Source of the DNA: Ignavibacteriota bacterium
GTDB taxonomy: Bacteria > Bacteroidota > Ignavibacteria > Ignavibacteriales > Melioribacteraceae
Direction: 5' to 3'
DNA length: 64,000 nt
Assembly (NCBI GenBank): GCA_002698995.1
Contig: PAAX01000035.1
Coordinates: 112,390-176,389, forward strand
The notes under the pieces were generated by a model. The model made no database searches, was not told the DNA's origin, and saw only the letters and a list, made by a program, of their open reading frames with translations. How positions within the stretch are numbered: the first letter of the stretch is position 1; each line of letters starts with the position of its first letter. Both the position numbers and the translations under genes were made by a program. Of the stretch, positions 31,595 to 39,535 are shown piece after piece.

Positions 31595-33412
31595 ATGTAC
31601 ATTTTGGGTATTTCAGCTTATTATCATGATAGTGCAGCCTGTTTAATAAAGGATGGTGAAATAATTGCCGCTGCACAAGAAGAGCGCTTTACAAGAAAAA
31701 AGCATGATCATAACTTTCCTAAGGAAGCTGTTAATTTCTGCTTAAATTTTGCCGGAATTAAAAGCTCACAGATTGATTATGTTGCATTTTACGATAAACC
31801 GTTTCTAAAGTTTGAAAGATTGCTGGAAACATATTTAACCTATGCTCCTGTTGGAATCAGTTCATTTATAAAAGCCATTCCTTTATGGATTAATCAAAAA
31901 CTTTGGATGAAAGAAATCATCAAAAAAGAATTAAACTATGAAGGAATTGTTTTATTTCCTGAACATCATGAATCTCATGCAGCTTCAGCTTTTTTTGCAT
32001 CACCTTATAAAGAAGCAGCATTCCTTACCATTGATGGTGTAGGTGAATGGACTACCACAAGCTTTGGTACCGGGGTAGATAATAAAATTAATATTCTTGC
32101 AGATATTAAATATCCGCATTCAATAGGACTTCTATATTCAGCTTTTACTTATTATACCGGATTCAAAGTAAATTCCGGTGAATATAAAGTTATGGGGCTT
32201 GCTCCATATGGTGAACCTAAATATGTTGATCTGATTATGAATGAACTTATTGACCTGAAAGATGATGGTTCATTTAAAATGAATATGAAGTATTTTAATT
32301 ACAATGCTGGTCTTACAATGACGAATAATAATTTCCATAAGTTATTCGGAGGTGAGCCCCGTAAACCTGAATCAAAATTGACACAAAGAGAAATGGATCT
32401 AGCAAGATCGGTTCAGGATGTTACAGAAGAAGTAATGTTAAGAATGGCTAAGCATATTAAAAAAGAAACCGGAATGAAATATTTGTCGCTAGCCGGAGGA
32501 GTTGCTTTAAATTGTGTTGCAAACGGCAAAATATTAAGAGAGAATATTTTTGATGATATTTGGATACAACCTGCTGCCGGTGATGCCGGAGGAGCATTAG
32601 GGGCAGCATTATATGTTTGGTATCAATATCTTGATAATGAAAGAACTGCCGACAATAAAAATGATTTTCAAAAGGGTTCATACTTAGGTCCGGAATTTAA
32701 TAATACTGAAATTGAAGATTATCTAAAGCAAAATAAAATTGAATACAAAAAAGTTGACGATGAAGAATTAGTTAACATTACAGCCGACTTACTAGCAGAA
32801 GAAAAAGTTTTAGGATGGTTTCAAGGAAGAATGGAGTTTGGCCCAAGAGCATTAGGCGCAAGATCAATAATAGGAGATGCGCGTTCATCAAAAATGCAAT
32901 CGGTAATGAACCTTAAAATTAAATTCAGAGAAAGTTTTCGTCCATTTGCCCCTTCTATTCTTGAGGAAAAAATTTCTGAATATTTTGAAATTGACAGACC
33001 TTCCCCTTACATGCTTTTAGTTGCCGATGTTAAAAAAGAAAGACAAAAACTGATGACCGAAGAACAGAAAAAATTATTCGGAATTGATAAACTGAATATT
33101 TTACGTTCGGATATTCCGGCTATTACTCATATCGATTATTCAGCCCGAATTCAATCGGTTAGCAAAGAAACAAATCCACTTTACCATAAAATGATTTCTA
33201 AATTTGATGAAAAATACGGAAGTGCTGTTATAGTTAACACTTCATTTAATGTAAGAGGAGAACCAATAGTTTGCGAACCTGAGCATGCATACAGATGTTT
33301 CATGAGAACCGATATGGATTACCTAATTATGGGGAATTACATAATTGATAAAACTAAACAAACTCCCTTGAAAGAAGATATCGACTGGCGAAAAGAATTT
33401 GAGTTGGACTAA
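31595..33412 (+). CDS. Carbamoyltransferase (NodU/CmcH family)
   Basis: A 605-residue enzyme of the NodU/CmcH/TobZ family, which transfers a carbamoyl group from carbamoyl phosphate to a sugar or other hydroxyl. The N-terminal ASKHA-fold kinase-like domain shows GISAYYHDSAACLI (4-17) and GEYKVMGLAPYGEP, and AGGVALNCVANG lies in the middle. The C-terminal YrdC-like region contains GRMEFGPRALGARSI and the NTSFNVRGEPIV block. The next gene (SxtJ family) starts at its stop, a conserved pairing. The acceptor may be a glycan or a secreted natural product. Confidence 0.9.
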   Translation: MYILGISAYYHDSAACLIKDGEIIAAAQEERFTRKKHDHNFPKEAVNFCLNFAGIKSSQIDYVAFYDKPFLKFERLLETYLTYAPVGISSFIKAIPLWINQKLWMKEIIKKELNYEGIVLFPEHHESHAASAFFASPYKEAAFLTIDGVGEWTTTSFGTGVDNKINILADIKYPHSIGLLYSAFTYYTGFKVNSGEYKVMGLAPYGEPKYVDLIMNELIDLKDDGSFKMNMKYFNYNAGLTMTNNNFHKLFGGEPRKPESKLTQREMDLARSVQDVTEEVMLRMAKHIKKETGMKYLSLAGGVALNCVANGKILRENIFDDIWIQPAAGDAGGALGAALYVWYQYLDNERTADNKNDFQKGSYLGPEFNNTEIEDYLKQNKIEYKKVDDEELVNITADLLAEEKVLGWFQGRMEFGPRALGARSIIGDARSSKMQSVMNLKIKFRESFRPFAPSILEEKISEYFEIDRPSPYMLLVADVKKERQKLMTEEQKKLFGIDKLNILRSDIPAITHIDYSARIQSVSKETNPLYHKMISKFDEKYGSAVIVNTSFNVRGEPIVCEPEHAYRCFMRTDMDYLIMGNYIIDKTKQTPLKEDIDWRKEFELD

Positions 33413-33831
33413 TGCTAAAACTAGAAATTAAAAATATAAATACTGATTTAAATGAATTAAAAAAGTTTGGTAAAACAGTTGGTGCAGTATTTTCTGCAAT
33501 CGGACTTTTCTTATTCTTATATCACAAAATGCAATTTGGTTTTTATATCGGGGGACTTGGAATTCTACTTGTTCTGCTTGGATTCATTTTCCCTCGATCC
33601 CTTAAAAATCCTTATAAAATATGGATGACTCTGGCATTGGTAATGGGATTTTTTATGTCCAGATTAATCCTTACAATTTTGTTTTATTTTGTAGTAACTC
33701 CAATTGGATTACTTGCAAAAATGTTTAGAAAAGATTTTCTCGATCGAAAATTTAATAAAGAAAAATCATCTTACTGGAATTACAGAACTAAAGAAGAATA
33801 TCAAAAAGTATTTACTGAGAGACAATTTTAA
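33412..33831 (+). CDS. SxtJ-family membrane protein
   Basis: A 139-residue membrane protein with three or four hydrophobic helices (about 18-35, 42-60, 68-92) and a basic C-terminus. Length, FPRSLKNPYKIWM and the end KEEYQKVF fit the SxtJ family, named from the saxitoxin cluster. These proteins are regularly encoded right after CmcH-type carbamoyltransferases; their biochemical role is unknown. It overlaps the carbamoyltransferase stop by one base. Confidence 0.85.
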   Translation: MLKLEIKNINTDLNELKKFGKTVGAVFSAIGLFLFLYHKMQFGFYIGGLGILLVLLGFIFPRSLKNPYKIWMTLALVMGFFMSRLILTILFYFVVTPIGLLAKMFRKDFLDRKFNKEKSSYWNYRTKEEYQKVFTERQF

Positions 33832-33832
33832 T

Positions 33833-33991
33833 ATGAGCAAACTTTCAATAATATCAGAGCTTTGGGACTTTCTAAAAGTTAGAAAAAAATGGTGGCTTCT
33901 CCCAATTCTAGTTTTTCTAGTTCTTTTAGGAGGATTAATAATCCTAACTCAAGGATCAGCACTTGCTCCTTTTATTTATGCTATTTTCTAA
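33833..33991 (+). CDS. DUF5989-family small membrane protein
   Basis: A 52-residue protein that starts one base after the SxtJ stop and has a single transmembrane helix (WWLLPILVFLVLLGGLIIL) after a basic KVRKKWW. The sequence matches the DUF5989 small protein that accompanies SxtJ and carbamoyltransferase genes. An ATG further upstream in the same frame would overlap SxtJ and is unlikely. Its 3' end overlaps the convergent hydrolase gene by 11 bases. Confidence 0.8.
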   Translation: MSKLSIISELWDFLKVRKKWWLLPILVFLVLLGGLIILTQGSALAPFIYAIF

Positions 33992-35972
33992 TTACAGCAT
34001 CTTTTAATGCTTTGTAGAATTGCTGAGCTTGGGGATAGTCAGGTCTAATCCTCAAGCACTTTTCTAAAGTTTGTAATGCTTTAAAATTATAACCTTTGTT
34101 ATAATATGCGCCGCTTAAGTTATAAAGAATTTGTGCATCTGTAGAATCCAACTGCGAAGCAATTTCCAAATATTTAATTGAAGTATCATAATTTTTTGCT
34201 TCAAGAGCAATTGTTCCCAGCCATTTTGCACTTAGCAAATCCTTTCTTAAATTATAAAGTTTTACTATGTAAGGGATAGCCTCATTATAGAGTTTTTTGC
34301 TAATAAGTCTTTCTGCAGTATAACCCAGCACTTCTTCATCATATGGTCTATCAGCAGTAATTACATCCAGCTCTTTCTTAAAGCTTGTCATCATATTCTT
34401 TTTGAAATAATAATCTGCTAATTCTAAATGCCCTTGCTTCCAAGTAAATTTTCTGGAGATTACATTAGCTGCAATAGAATCCACAATATTTTTTCTTTTG
34501 AAATTTTGAACCAGATAATTAGGAGTTCCCTTTGGAACAAACGGATATGCTCCTACTAAAAGCCTAATTCTTAAATCTGCTATAGTTGAATCAAGCTTTG
34601 TGAAAGGATAAATTGAATCTGATAAACTATCAACCTTTGCCAGCCTTGAAAAATCAATCTTTTCATCTACTAATAAATTATTATTGATTATCGAATTAAA
34701 GTATTCCTTCCCGATTAATCGATAACCCATGTTTGTAGGATGGAGGTGATCAACCATGATATTAAATCCGGTAATTCCATTAGGACTTTCAGCAAAAAAA
34801 AGAGAATCAATTTTTACTACATCATACTTATATTTTTCGGCAAGATTAACTATTGTCTCATTTAATATTTCTGGAGCTCTAAAACGAAGTGCATCCAAAT
34901 CCTTTGCTTTAATGTAAAATTCTCTAGCTATATTATAGTTGCCATTTTTATAAAATGATTCAGCCTCATTAAAAACATCATCTGCTTTTCTTTGATTATT
35001 TGTTTCCACTGAGACGAACGGTTTTATTTTTAAATTACTTGTTAAAGTCCCTATCAAAACCGGTATTTCTTTTTCTTTTAACTTACTTAGAATATCATCA
35101 AAATTATTTTGGAACTGCTTTATTCCTAAATTGAAAAGATCGGATTGATAAGGAATAAGAGCTTCACCAACCATGCGAGACATTAATGTTTCATTTTCAC
35201 CTTGTGCAAGTTTCTGTTCATCGGCAAATAAAGCAGCAAAATAAGAAAGGAAATCTCTAATTAACTGAACAGTTCTATATTCTCTTAATGAGATGATTGA
35301 ATTTATGATAAAAGAAAAATTACCTAATGATTCCGAAGATCCAACACCAAGTGCACCATAAAATTCATTATGACCAGCATAAATTATAACCAGATCAGGA
35401 TCTTTATCTATTACATCCGGAAGAATATCTTTAATAGAATAAGAATTAATTGCAGAGACTCCCATATTGATTACTTCAATTTCATTCTCCGGGAAAAGAA
35501 TCTGAAGTCTACGCTTAATCTCCCTTGGGAAAGAAGCGTTCGAATTAAAGGGCCAGCCAGCAGCACTGCTTCCACCTAGAACAAAAATTCTTATTGCATT
35601 TTCTTTTTTTATTTTGTCAAAAGCATCGGGACTAACAGAAGGGGGAGAGGAAATATTGGAAAAGTACTTAAAAGGTAGGTCGGGATTAATAAACCACTTA
35701 TCTTTATAATCCTCAGAAATTGTAATGAAGGTAGAAAAATCCTTACCATAGCCTCCAATAGTTAAAGAAATTTCAAGAAGAATAAAAAATATTATCGGTA
35801 TTAAGAGAGGAACAATATAAAACCAAACCGGATATTTTTTAGTTATCTTTATAGTATTAATAAACTCATTAACTTCGCTGATTTGTGCGTTAAGATTTTC
35901 GGAAATTTTTTCAGTAGAAAGAGATTTATAATTTTTCCGAATATAAGCTTTTTGCTTGTTTGAAAGTGGCAT
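33981..35972 (-). CDS. SGNH/GDSL hydrolase with C-terminal TPR repeats
   Basis: A 663-residue protein. A transmembrane helix at about 46-72 anchors the protein. The SGNH domain (about 125-420) has the nucleophile block VLGGSSAAGWPFN, the conserved asparagine in AGHNEFYG and the catalytic DHLHP near residue 412. The C-terminal about 190 residues are TPR repeats (DAQILYNLSGAYYNKGYNFK). Esterases of this group de-O-acetylate or acylate glycans. It converges on the carbamoyltransferase operon, so both may act on the same cell-surface glycan; that link is inference. Confidence 0.8.
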   Translation of the reverse strand: MPLSNKQKAYIRKNYKSLSTEKISENLNAQISEVNEFINTIKITKKYPVWFYIVPLLIPIIFFILLEISLTIGGYGKDFSTFITISEDYKDKWFINPDLPFKYFSNISSPPSVSPDAFDKIKKENAIRIFVLGGSSAAGWPFNSNASFPREIKRRLQILFPENEIEVINMGVSAINSYSIKDILPDVIDKDPDLVIIYAGHNEFYGALGVGSSESLGNFSFIINSIISLREYRTVQLIRDFLSYFAALFADEQKLAQGENETLMSRMVGEALIPYQSDLFNLGIKQFQNNFDDILSKLKEKEIPVLIGTLTSNLKIKPFVSVETNNQRKADDVFNEAESFYKNGNYNIAREFYIKAKDLDALRFRAPEILNETIVNLAEKYKYDVVKIDSLFFAESPNGITGFNIMVDHLHPTNMGYRLIGKEYFNSIINNNLLVDEKIDFSRLAKVDSLSDSIYPFTKLDSTIADLRIRLLVGAYPFVPKGTPNYLVQNFKRKNIVDSIAANVISRKFTWKQGHLELADYYFKKNMMTSFKKELDVITADRPYDEEVLGYTAERLISKKLYNEAIPYIVKLYNLRKDLLSAKWLGTIALEAKNYDTSIKYLEIASQLDSTDAQILYNLSGAYYNKGYNFKALQTLEKCLRIRPDYPQAQQFYKALKDAVIRK

Positions 35973-36077
35973 ATTTCAAAAACTTTATAAAATGATAAAT
36001 AAAATAAAAGAAGTTATGGAGAAATTGAAAAAAATTTATTAATGTTACTATCTAAATTTTTACAGAGATGTAAAGAT

Positions 36078-36164
36078 GGAGAGTTGGCAGAGTGGTTGAA
36101 TGCGGCGGTCTTGAAAACCGTTAAGGATGCAAGTCCTTCCGGGGTTCGAATCCCTGACTCTCCG
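36078..36164 (+). tRNA. tRNA-Ser (UGA)
   Basis: A complete class II cloverleaf of 87 bases with a long variable arm. Acceptor stem GGAGAGT with ACTCTCC, anticodon loop CTTGAAA giving TGA, and T arm GGTTCGAATCC. CCA is not encoded. The gene lies directly next to the second integrase block, with its 3' end facing the island, so it is the likely attachment site of element 2. The rest of the island has no second copy of the 3' sequence inside this window. Confidence 0.95.
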
Positions 36165-36178
36165 CCCCTAAAAATGGA

Positions 36179-36214
36179 AACCCCAAAACAGCGAATTTAA
36201 GCAGTTTTTGGGGT
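36179..36214 (+). terminator. Terminator downstream of tRNA-Ser
   Basis: AACCCCAAAA pairs with TTTTGGGGTT across a loop, and a TTTTTT run follows. It would terminate the tRNA transcript at the edge of the island. Confidence 0.7.
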
Positions 36215-36272
36215 TTTTTGTTTTAAGTCCATCCTAATAATCCGCTAAAAACAGTCTATTCCGATAGGTCTT

Positions 36273-36294
36273 GGACACTTTTTGGGCACTTTTT
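36273..36294. repeat. Tandem 11-bp CACTTTTT repeats near tRNA-Ser
   Basis: GGACACTTTTT is followed directly by GGGCACTTTTT, ten of eleven positions alike in spacing. They lie between the tRNA 3' end and the integrase operon, where integrase arm sites would be expected. The CACTTTTT core also occurs, reversed, in the repeats near the first integrase and in the 31-bp repeats of this island. Confidence 0.4.
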
Positions 36295-36343
36295 TAGCAA
36301 TTTTTATGCGGCGAAAAATTGATTTTTACTGTCTTCCCCCGAT

Positions 36344-37078
36344 TTAACCACTGGAACTTTTCACCTTAATTTCTTCTAATATTTCCCAAAATAACTCATT
36401 ATTTCTGTTGTTAAATCTAAACTCAGTTTCTTTTAAGTACAAGTGCATATTTTTATAATGAATTTTTCTTATTCGTCTTATCCTATAATTTAATTCTCTT
36501 AAAAATATTGCTGTCAATGATGGGCTATTCCTCTCTTTGCTGGAATTTACTTTTTTGAATTTCCTTTGGTATTCGATACTAAATTCGTAATTATATTCAC
36601 TTTGCCTCTTATTTTTGATTGTCAATTTATCACCACTTTTTGATTCACTAAAATTTGAGATCAAAATTATTCCAGCTTCATCTTTGATTGAGAACTCGAA
36701 AACTTTCTTGTTGTTGATTTCTTCTATCATATCTCTGCTTATTAATTTTCGAATGGTGTAGTAAACATTATCTGAGAGCTTTGGATTTATTCTTAACATC
36801 TTTGCTGCAATGTATGAAGGAATCTCTAACTCAAACATTTTCAATACGCCGATGAATGTTGAGCTTTTAGTTCTTAATTTCTCCAATATACTTCCTATTC
36901 TGTAATCCCATTCATGACGGCAACCGTAGCAAATGAATTTTCCTCTTCTAATCAGATTTATATTTTTTGAGCCACATTTGAAGCAGCTTTTGTAATCAAC
37001 TAAAATTTTATTCTCAATTAGAAAAGCATTTGCCGCTTTTTCATCAACAATTAATTCTGATAATTTTATTAAATCCAT
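36344..37078 (-). CDS. Decayed IS1595-like transposase, catalytic core missing
   Basis: A 244-residue protein. The N-terminus has the zinc ribbon of IS1595-family transposases (CFKCGSKNI and, after a short gap, CYGCRHEW), then RIGSILEKLRTKSSTFIGVL. The C-terminus matches the end of the same family: VNSSKERNSP, HYKNMHLYLKETEFRFNNRN. Between them the DDE core is short: a possible first aspartate is in IKDEAGI, but the second aspartate and the final acidic residue of the family are not seen. It probably cannot transpose; it may be a domesticated DNA-binding protein. It has an AGGAG site and lies between tRNA-Ser and the integrase operon. No terminal inverted repeats were found. Confidence 0.7.
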   Translation of the reverse strand: MDLIKLSELIVDEKAANAFLIENKILVDYKSCFKCGSKNINLIRRGKFICYGCRHEWDYRIGSILEKLRTKSSTFIGVLKMFELEIPSYIAAKMLRINPKLSDNVYYTIRKLISRDMIEEINNKKVFEFSIKDEAGIILISNFSESKSGDKLTIKNKRQSEYNYEFSIEYQRKFKKVNSSKERNSPSLTAIFLRELNYRIRRIRKIHYKNMHLYLKETEFRFNNRNNELFWEILEEIKVKSSSG

Positions 37079-37101
37079 TTCATCGCTCCTTTATAAATAA
37101 A

Positions 37102-37123
37102 AAAAGCCGTCAATTTGACGGCT
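37102..37123 (-). terminator. Terminator of the integrase operon
   Basis: AGCCGTCA pairs with TGACGGCT around a short loop, with an A run on its left that becomes a T run in the minus-strand transcript. It ends the excisionase-integrase operon. Confidence 0.7.
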
Positions 37124-37149
37124 CTGATTTTGTTGATTATGTGTATAAA

Positions 37150-38211
37150 TTATTCAAGCAATTTGTCCAATTCATTCATCCTTTCTCGTAAATTCTTAGG
37201 GTCGATTTTGGTATATCTATCGGTCATTGTTTCCCCCTTATGCCCCATAAGGTATTGCCTTTCCTCATAGTTTAACCCCGCATTTACTAAGTGACTTGCA
37301 AAACTATGTCTCCATTTATGAAGAGTTGCATTCTTTGTGATCATTGCCTTTTCTGCGATTGACTTGCATTTGGACAACAATGTTCTTTCTTTAACTTTTC
37401 TTCCTTTGATTTTGAAGACTGGTCCCGTGGTTCCTTTATTTGATAGCTTCGATATTATCTCATAAGCACTTTCAGTCATCGGAATATCACGTTCGGATGT
37501 TGCTGTTTTGGTTTTGTATTTTTCATTACTTCTTATTTTTATGATCTTGCCGGTTAAATCGATACCTTGTTCCCACTCAAGATTTTCAAGTTCACTTATT
37601 CTCATCCCGGTTAATAATAAGATTTTGAAAACATTGGCAAGTTCACTATCCATATTTTGTGAAAAGAAGTTTTTGATTTCATTCTTGTCATAATATTCTT
37701 CTTCTCTTTCTATCAGAGTTTTTATTTTATTTCTAACAAGGCTAATATGTGAGAACGGGTTTATTACAATTATATCCTTGTTGAGACAGTATTCGAATAA
37801 TGATTTTACGGCAAGTAAGTATGAATTAATTGTTTTAGGTGCTGAATTAAATGAAATTAACTTTTGATAAAATGAATCAGCATGCTCTCTTCTAAATTCA
37901 TTTATGGTCGTTACTTTTTCTGATTTACAGAATGAATAAAACTGATTATAAAATCTTTCATAAGTTTTTGTAGTTCTTTCTCTAATACTGATTTTTGTTT
38001 TCATGAAATCATTAATGGATTCTTCAATAGTTACAATCTTTTTATATAATCCAAGTGCCATGAGCTTATTTTCACTTTTCTCTTTTTCAATTCTGTTGAT
38101 GTATGCATTTGCATCTCTGTGTTTATCAAATCTAATTCGATGACGCTTTCCATATAAATCATACACAGTTATTAAGAACTTACCGTTTTTTAATGTTTTG
38201 ATTGTTCCCAT
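37150..38211 (-). CDS. int: Tyrosine integrase of the second island
   Basis: A 353-residue tyrosine recombinase with all expected parts: N-terminal arm-binding domain, core-binding domain (about 60-150) and catalytic domain with arginine in LTGMRISELE, lysine in YKTKTATSERD, HKWRHSFASH, the GHKGETMT histidine and the tyrosine in DRYTKI. It is complete, in contrast to the divergent integrase of element 1. It directly follows an excisionase-like gene, and the attachment site is probably the adjacent tRNA-Ser. Confidence 0.92.
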   Translation of the reverse strand: MGTIKTLKNGKFLITVYDLYGKRHRIRFDKHRDANAYINRIEKEKSENKLMALGLYKKIVTIEESINDFMKTKISIRERTTKTYERFYNQFYSFCKSEKVTTINEFRREHADSFYQKLISFNSAPKTINSYLLAVKSLFEYCLNKDIIVINPFSHISLVRNKIKTLIEREEEYYDKNEIKNFFSQNMDSELANVFKILLLTGMRISELENLEWEQGIDLTGKIIKIRSNEKYKTKTATSERDIPMTESAYEIISKLSNKGTTGPVFKIKGRKVKERTLLSKCKSIAEKAMITKNATLHKWRHSFASHLVNAGLNYEERQYLMGHKGETMTDRYTKIDPKNLRERMNELDKLLE

Positions 38212-38212
38212 T

Positions 38213-38512
38213 TTATTTTACTCCTTTTGTTATTAATTCTGCTAAAACAAGTCTGTTAATCATATATCTATTCCCAAATCTTGTTGATTGAACTTTTTTG
38301 TTTTGAATTCTGGCAGAGACAAAATCTTCGCTTAGGTTAAGAATGTCGGCTACTTCTTTGATTGTAAATAAAATCTTGCCCGGATAATCTTTATCAAGAA
38401 ACTCAAGGCAATATTCATACATCTCTTTAGCAGTCTCACTTTCAACGATAGAAGGAGTAACTTCTTTCCCAAAATCGATCTTATTTCTTTTTTTAACCTT
38501 TATCTCTTCCAT
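38213..38512 (-). CDS. Excisionase-like helix-turn-helix protein
   Basis: A 99-residue protein whose C-terminal half has a HTH_17-type winged helix: ILFTIKEVADILNLSEDFVS and a wing with RFGNRYMINR. Proteins of this size next to an integrase usually serve as recombination directionality factors. Its stop is one base before the integrase start, so it is co-translated. Confidence 0.75.
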   Translation of the reverse strand: MEEIKVKKRNKIDFGKEVTPSIVESETAKEMYEYCLEFLDKDYPGKILFTIKEVADILNLSEDFVSARIQNKKVQSTRFGNRYMINRLVLAELITKGVK

Positions 38513-38549
38513 TATTCTGATACCAATAATTTTGGAGTTAATTAATTAG

Positions 38550-38570
38550 GAGCCGGGTTAGTCCCGGCTC
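38550..38570 (-). terminator. Hairpin upstream of the integrase operon
   Basis: An 8-bp stem, GAGCCGGG with CCCGGCTC, and a five-base loop in the short gap between the upstream coiled-coil gene and the excisionase-like gene. There is only a weak T run on either side, so it is either a weak terminator or a transcript-stabilising hairpin. Confidence 0.45.
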
Positions 38571-38589
38571 TGTTTGTTAAGTTCAGTTG

Positions 38590-39360
38590 TTATTTAATTT
38601 TGTTTAATTCAGTGATGAAGTGGTTGATATAGCTTTTTTTCCATTCTTCATTTGCAGTCATTTTGGTAACTAAAAATCTTGGAGCTCTTAGACAGAAGGA
38701 TATCACCAATCTTTCTTTCTCCTCCATATTAATCCTTGTTAATGAGGCTTTATATTTTTTGGTTATATCTTCGTTGAGTGATTTTATAAATTCTGTAATA
38801 GCTTTGTAAATATTTTCACTGAACCTATTGTGGTATTTATCATTTTGGGCGGCAACTCTAACGTTTGCTCTTGTTATTAAATCATTTTGGTGTTTGTAAA
38901 TATCTTTAAGTTTTTGGGCTACTTCTCTCTGAAGTTTTTCAAGTTTTTTCTTTGCATCACCAGCAACTTTAATCTCCATTTTGATTCTTGATTTTTCAAC
39001 AGTTGTTAAAGAAACTGTTTTACCATGAGAATCCGGCATTTTTGCCTTATCTAAAAGAGCTTGTTTTGCAGAGATTTCTGATTCTAGACTTGCAATATTA
39101 TCAGTCAAGGTCTTATGTTTTTCTTCTAAATCCTTCTGCTCTTGAATATTAACCGATGCTGCCGCTTCAATTATATTTCCGGCGACTTGTTTTACTGTAG
39201 GATTCTTTTGATTTTCTGAGTCGCTTATAGATGAGTTATTGCTGGTATTATTAGATGTAGAGATTACGTCCTCCTTTGAGTTTAAGGAATTATTAGATTG
39301 TGAATTGTTTTGTTCAGCTTGGTTAGCTGTTGCTGGGTTTGTGTTTTTTGAAGCTTTCAT
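38590..39360 (-). CDS. Coiled-coil protein with Ser/Asn-rich N-terminus
   Basis: A 256-residue protein. The first 55 residues are a low-complexity tract of asparagine, serine and glutamine, followed by a long coiled coil (about 75-170, SLESEISAKQALLDKAKM and beyond) and a helical C-terminal domain (ENIYKAITEFIKSLNEDITK). No family is recognised. A strong AAGGAGTT ribosome binding site precedes the ATG. It is controlled from a region with a 21-bp palindrome, and its role is unknown. Confidence 0.65.
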   Translation of the reverse strand: MKASKNTNPATANQAEQNNSQSNNSLNSKEDVISTSNNTSNNSSISDSENQKNPTVKQVAGNIIEAAASVNIQEQKDLEEKHKTLTDNIASLESEISAKQALLDKAKMPDSHGKTVSLTTVEKSRIKMEIKVAGDAKKKLEKLQREVAQKLKDIYKHQNDLITRANVRVAAQNDKYHNRFSENIYKAITEFIKSLNEDITKKYKASLTRINMEEKERLVISFCLRAPRFLVTKMTANEEWKKSYINHFITELNKIK

Positions 39361-39387
39361 GTTGTAACTCCTTGTTTTATTTTTTTT

Positions 39388-39484
39388 ATTTGATCACCGT
39401 GATCAAATATCTAATTCAAATATGGAGTTACAGTTAGTAGCGAACCGCTACCAAGCAAGTAGCAATAAAACAACTTTGCTACTT
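39388..39484. promoter_or_regulatory. Operator palindrome and two hairpins
   Basis: A perfect 21-bp palindrome, ATTTGATCAC-c-GTGATCAAAT (39388-39408), lies 28 bases before the start of the coiled-coil gene, in the position of an operator. Upstream of it are two small inverted repeats: GTAGCG-aac-CGCTAC (39437-39451) and AAGTAGCAA/TTGCTACTT (39457-39484), both built from GTAGC. They could be the terminator of the gene further upstream or part of the promoter control. Confidence 0.5.
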
Positions 39485-39535
39485 AGGTCCGGTTTACTAT
39501 TAGGGGCTTTTTTGTTGGGTATGGAGGAGTACTGA

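Noticed and set aside
36344..37078. Complete insertion sequence
   Set aside because: No terminal inverted repeats or target duplication were seen and the catalytic residues are missing.
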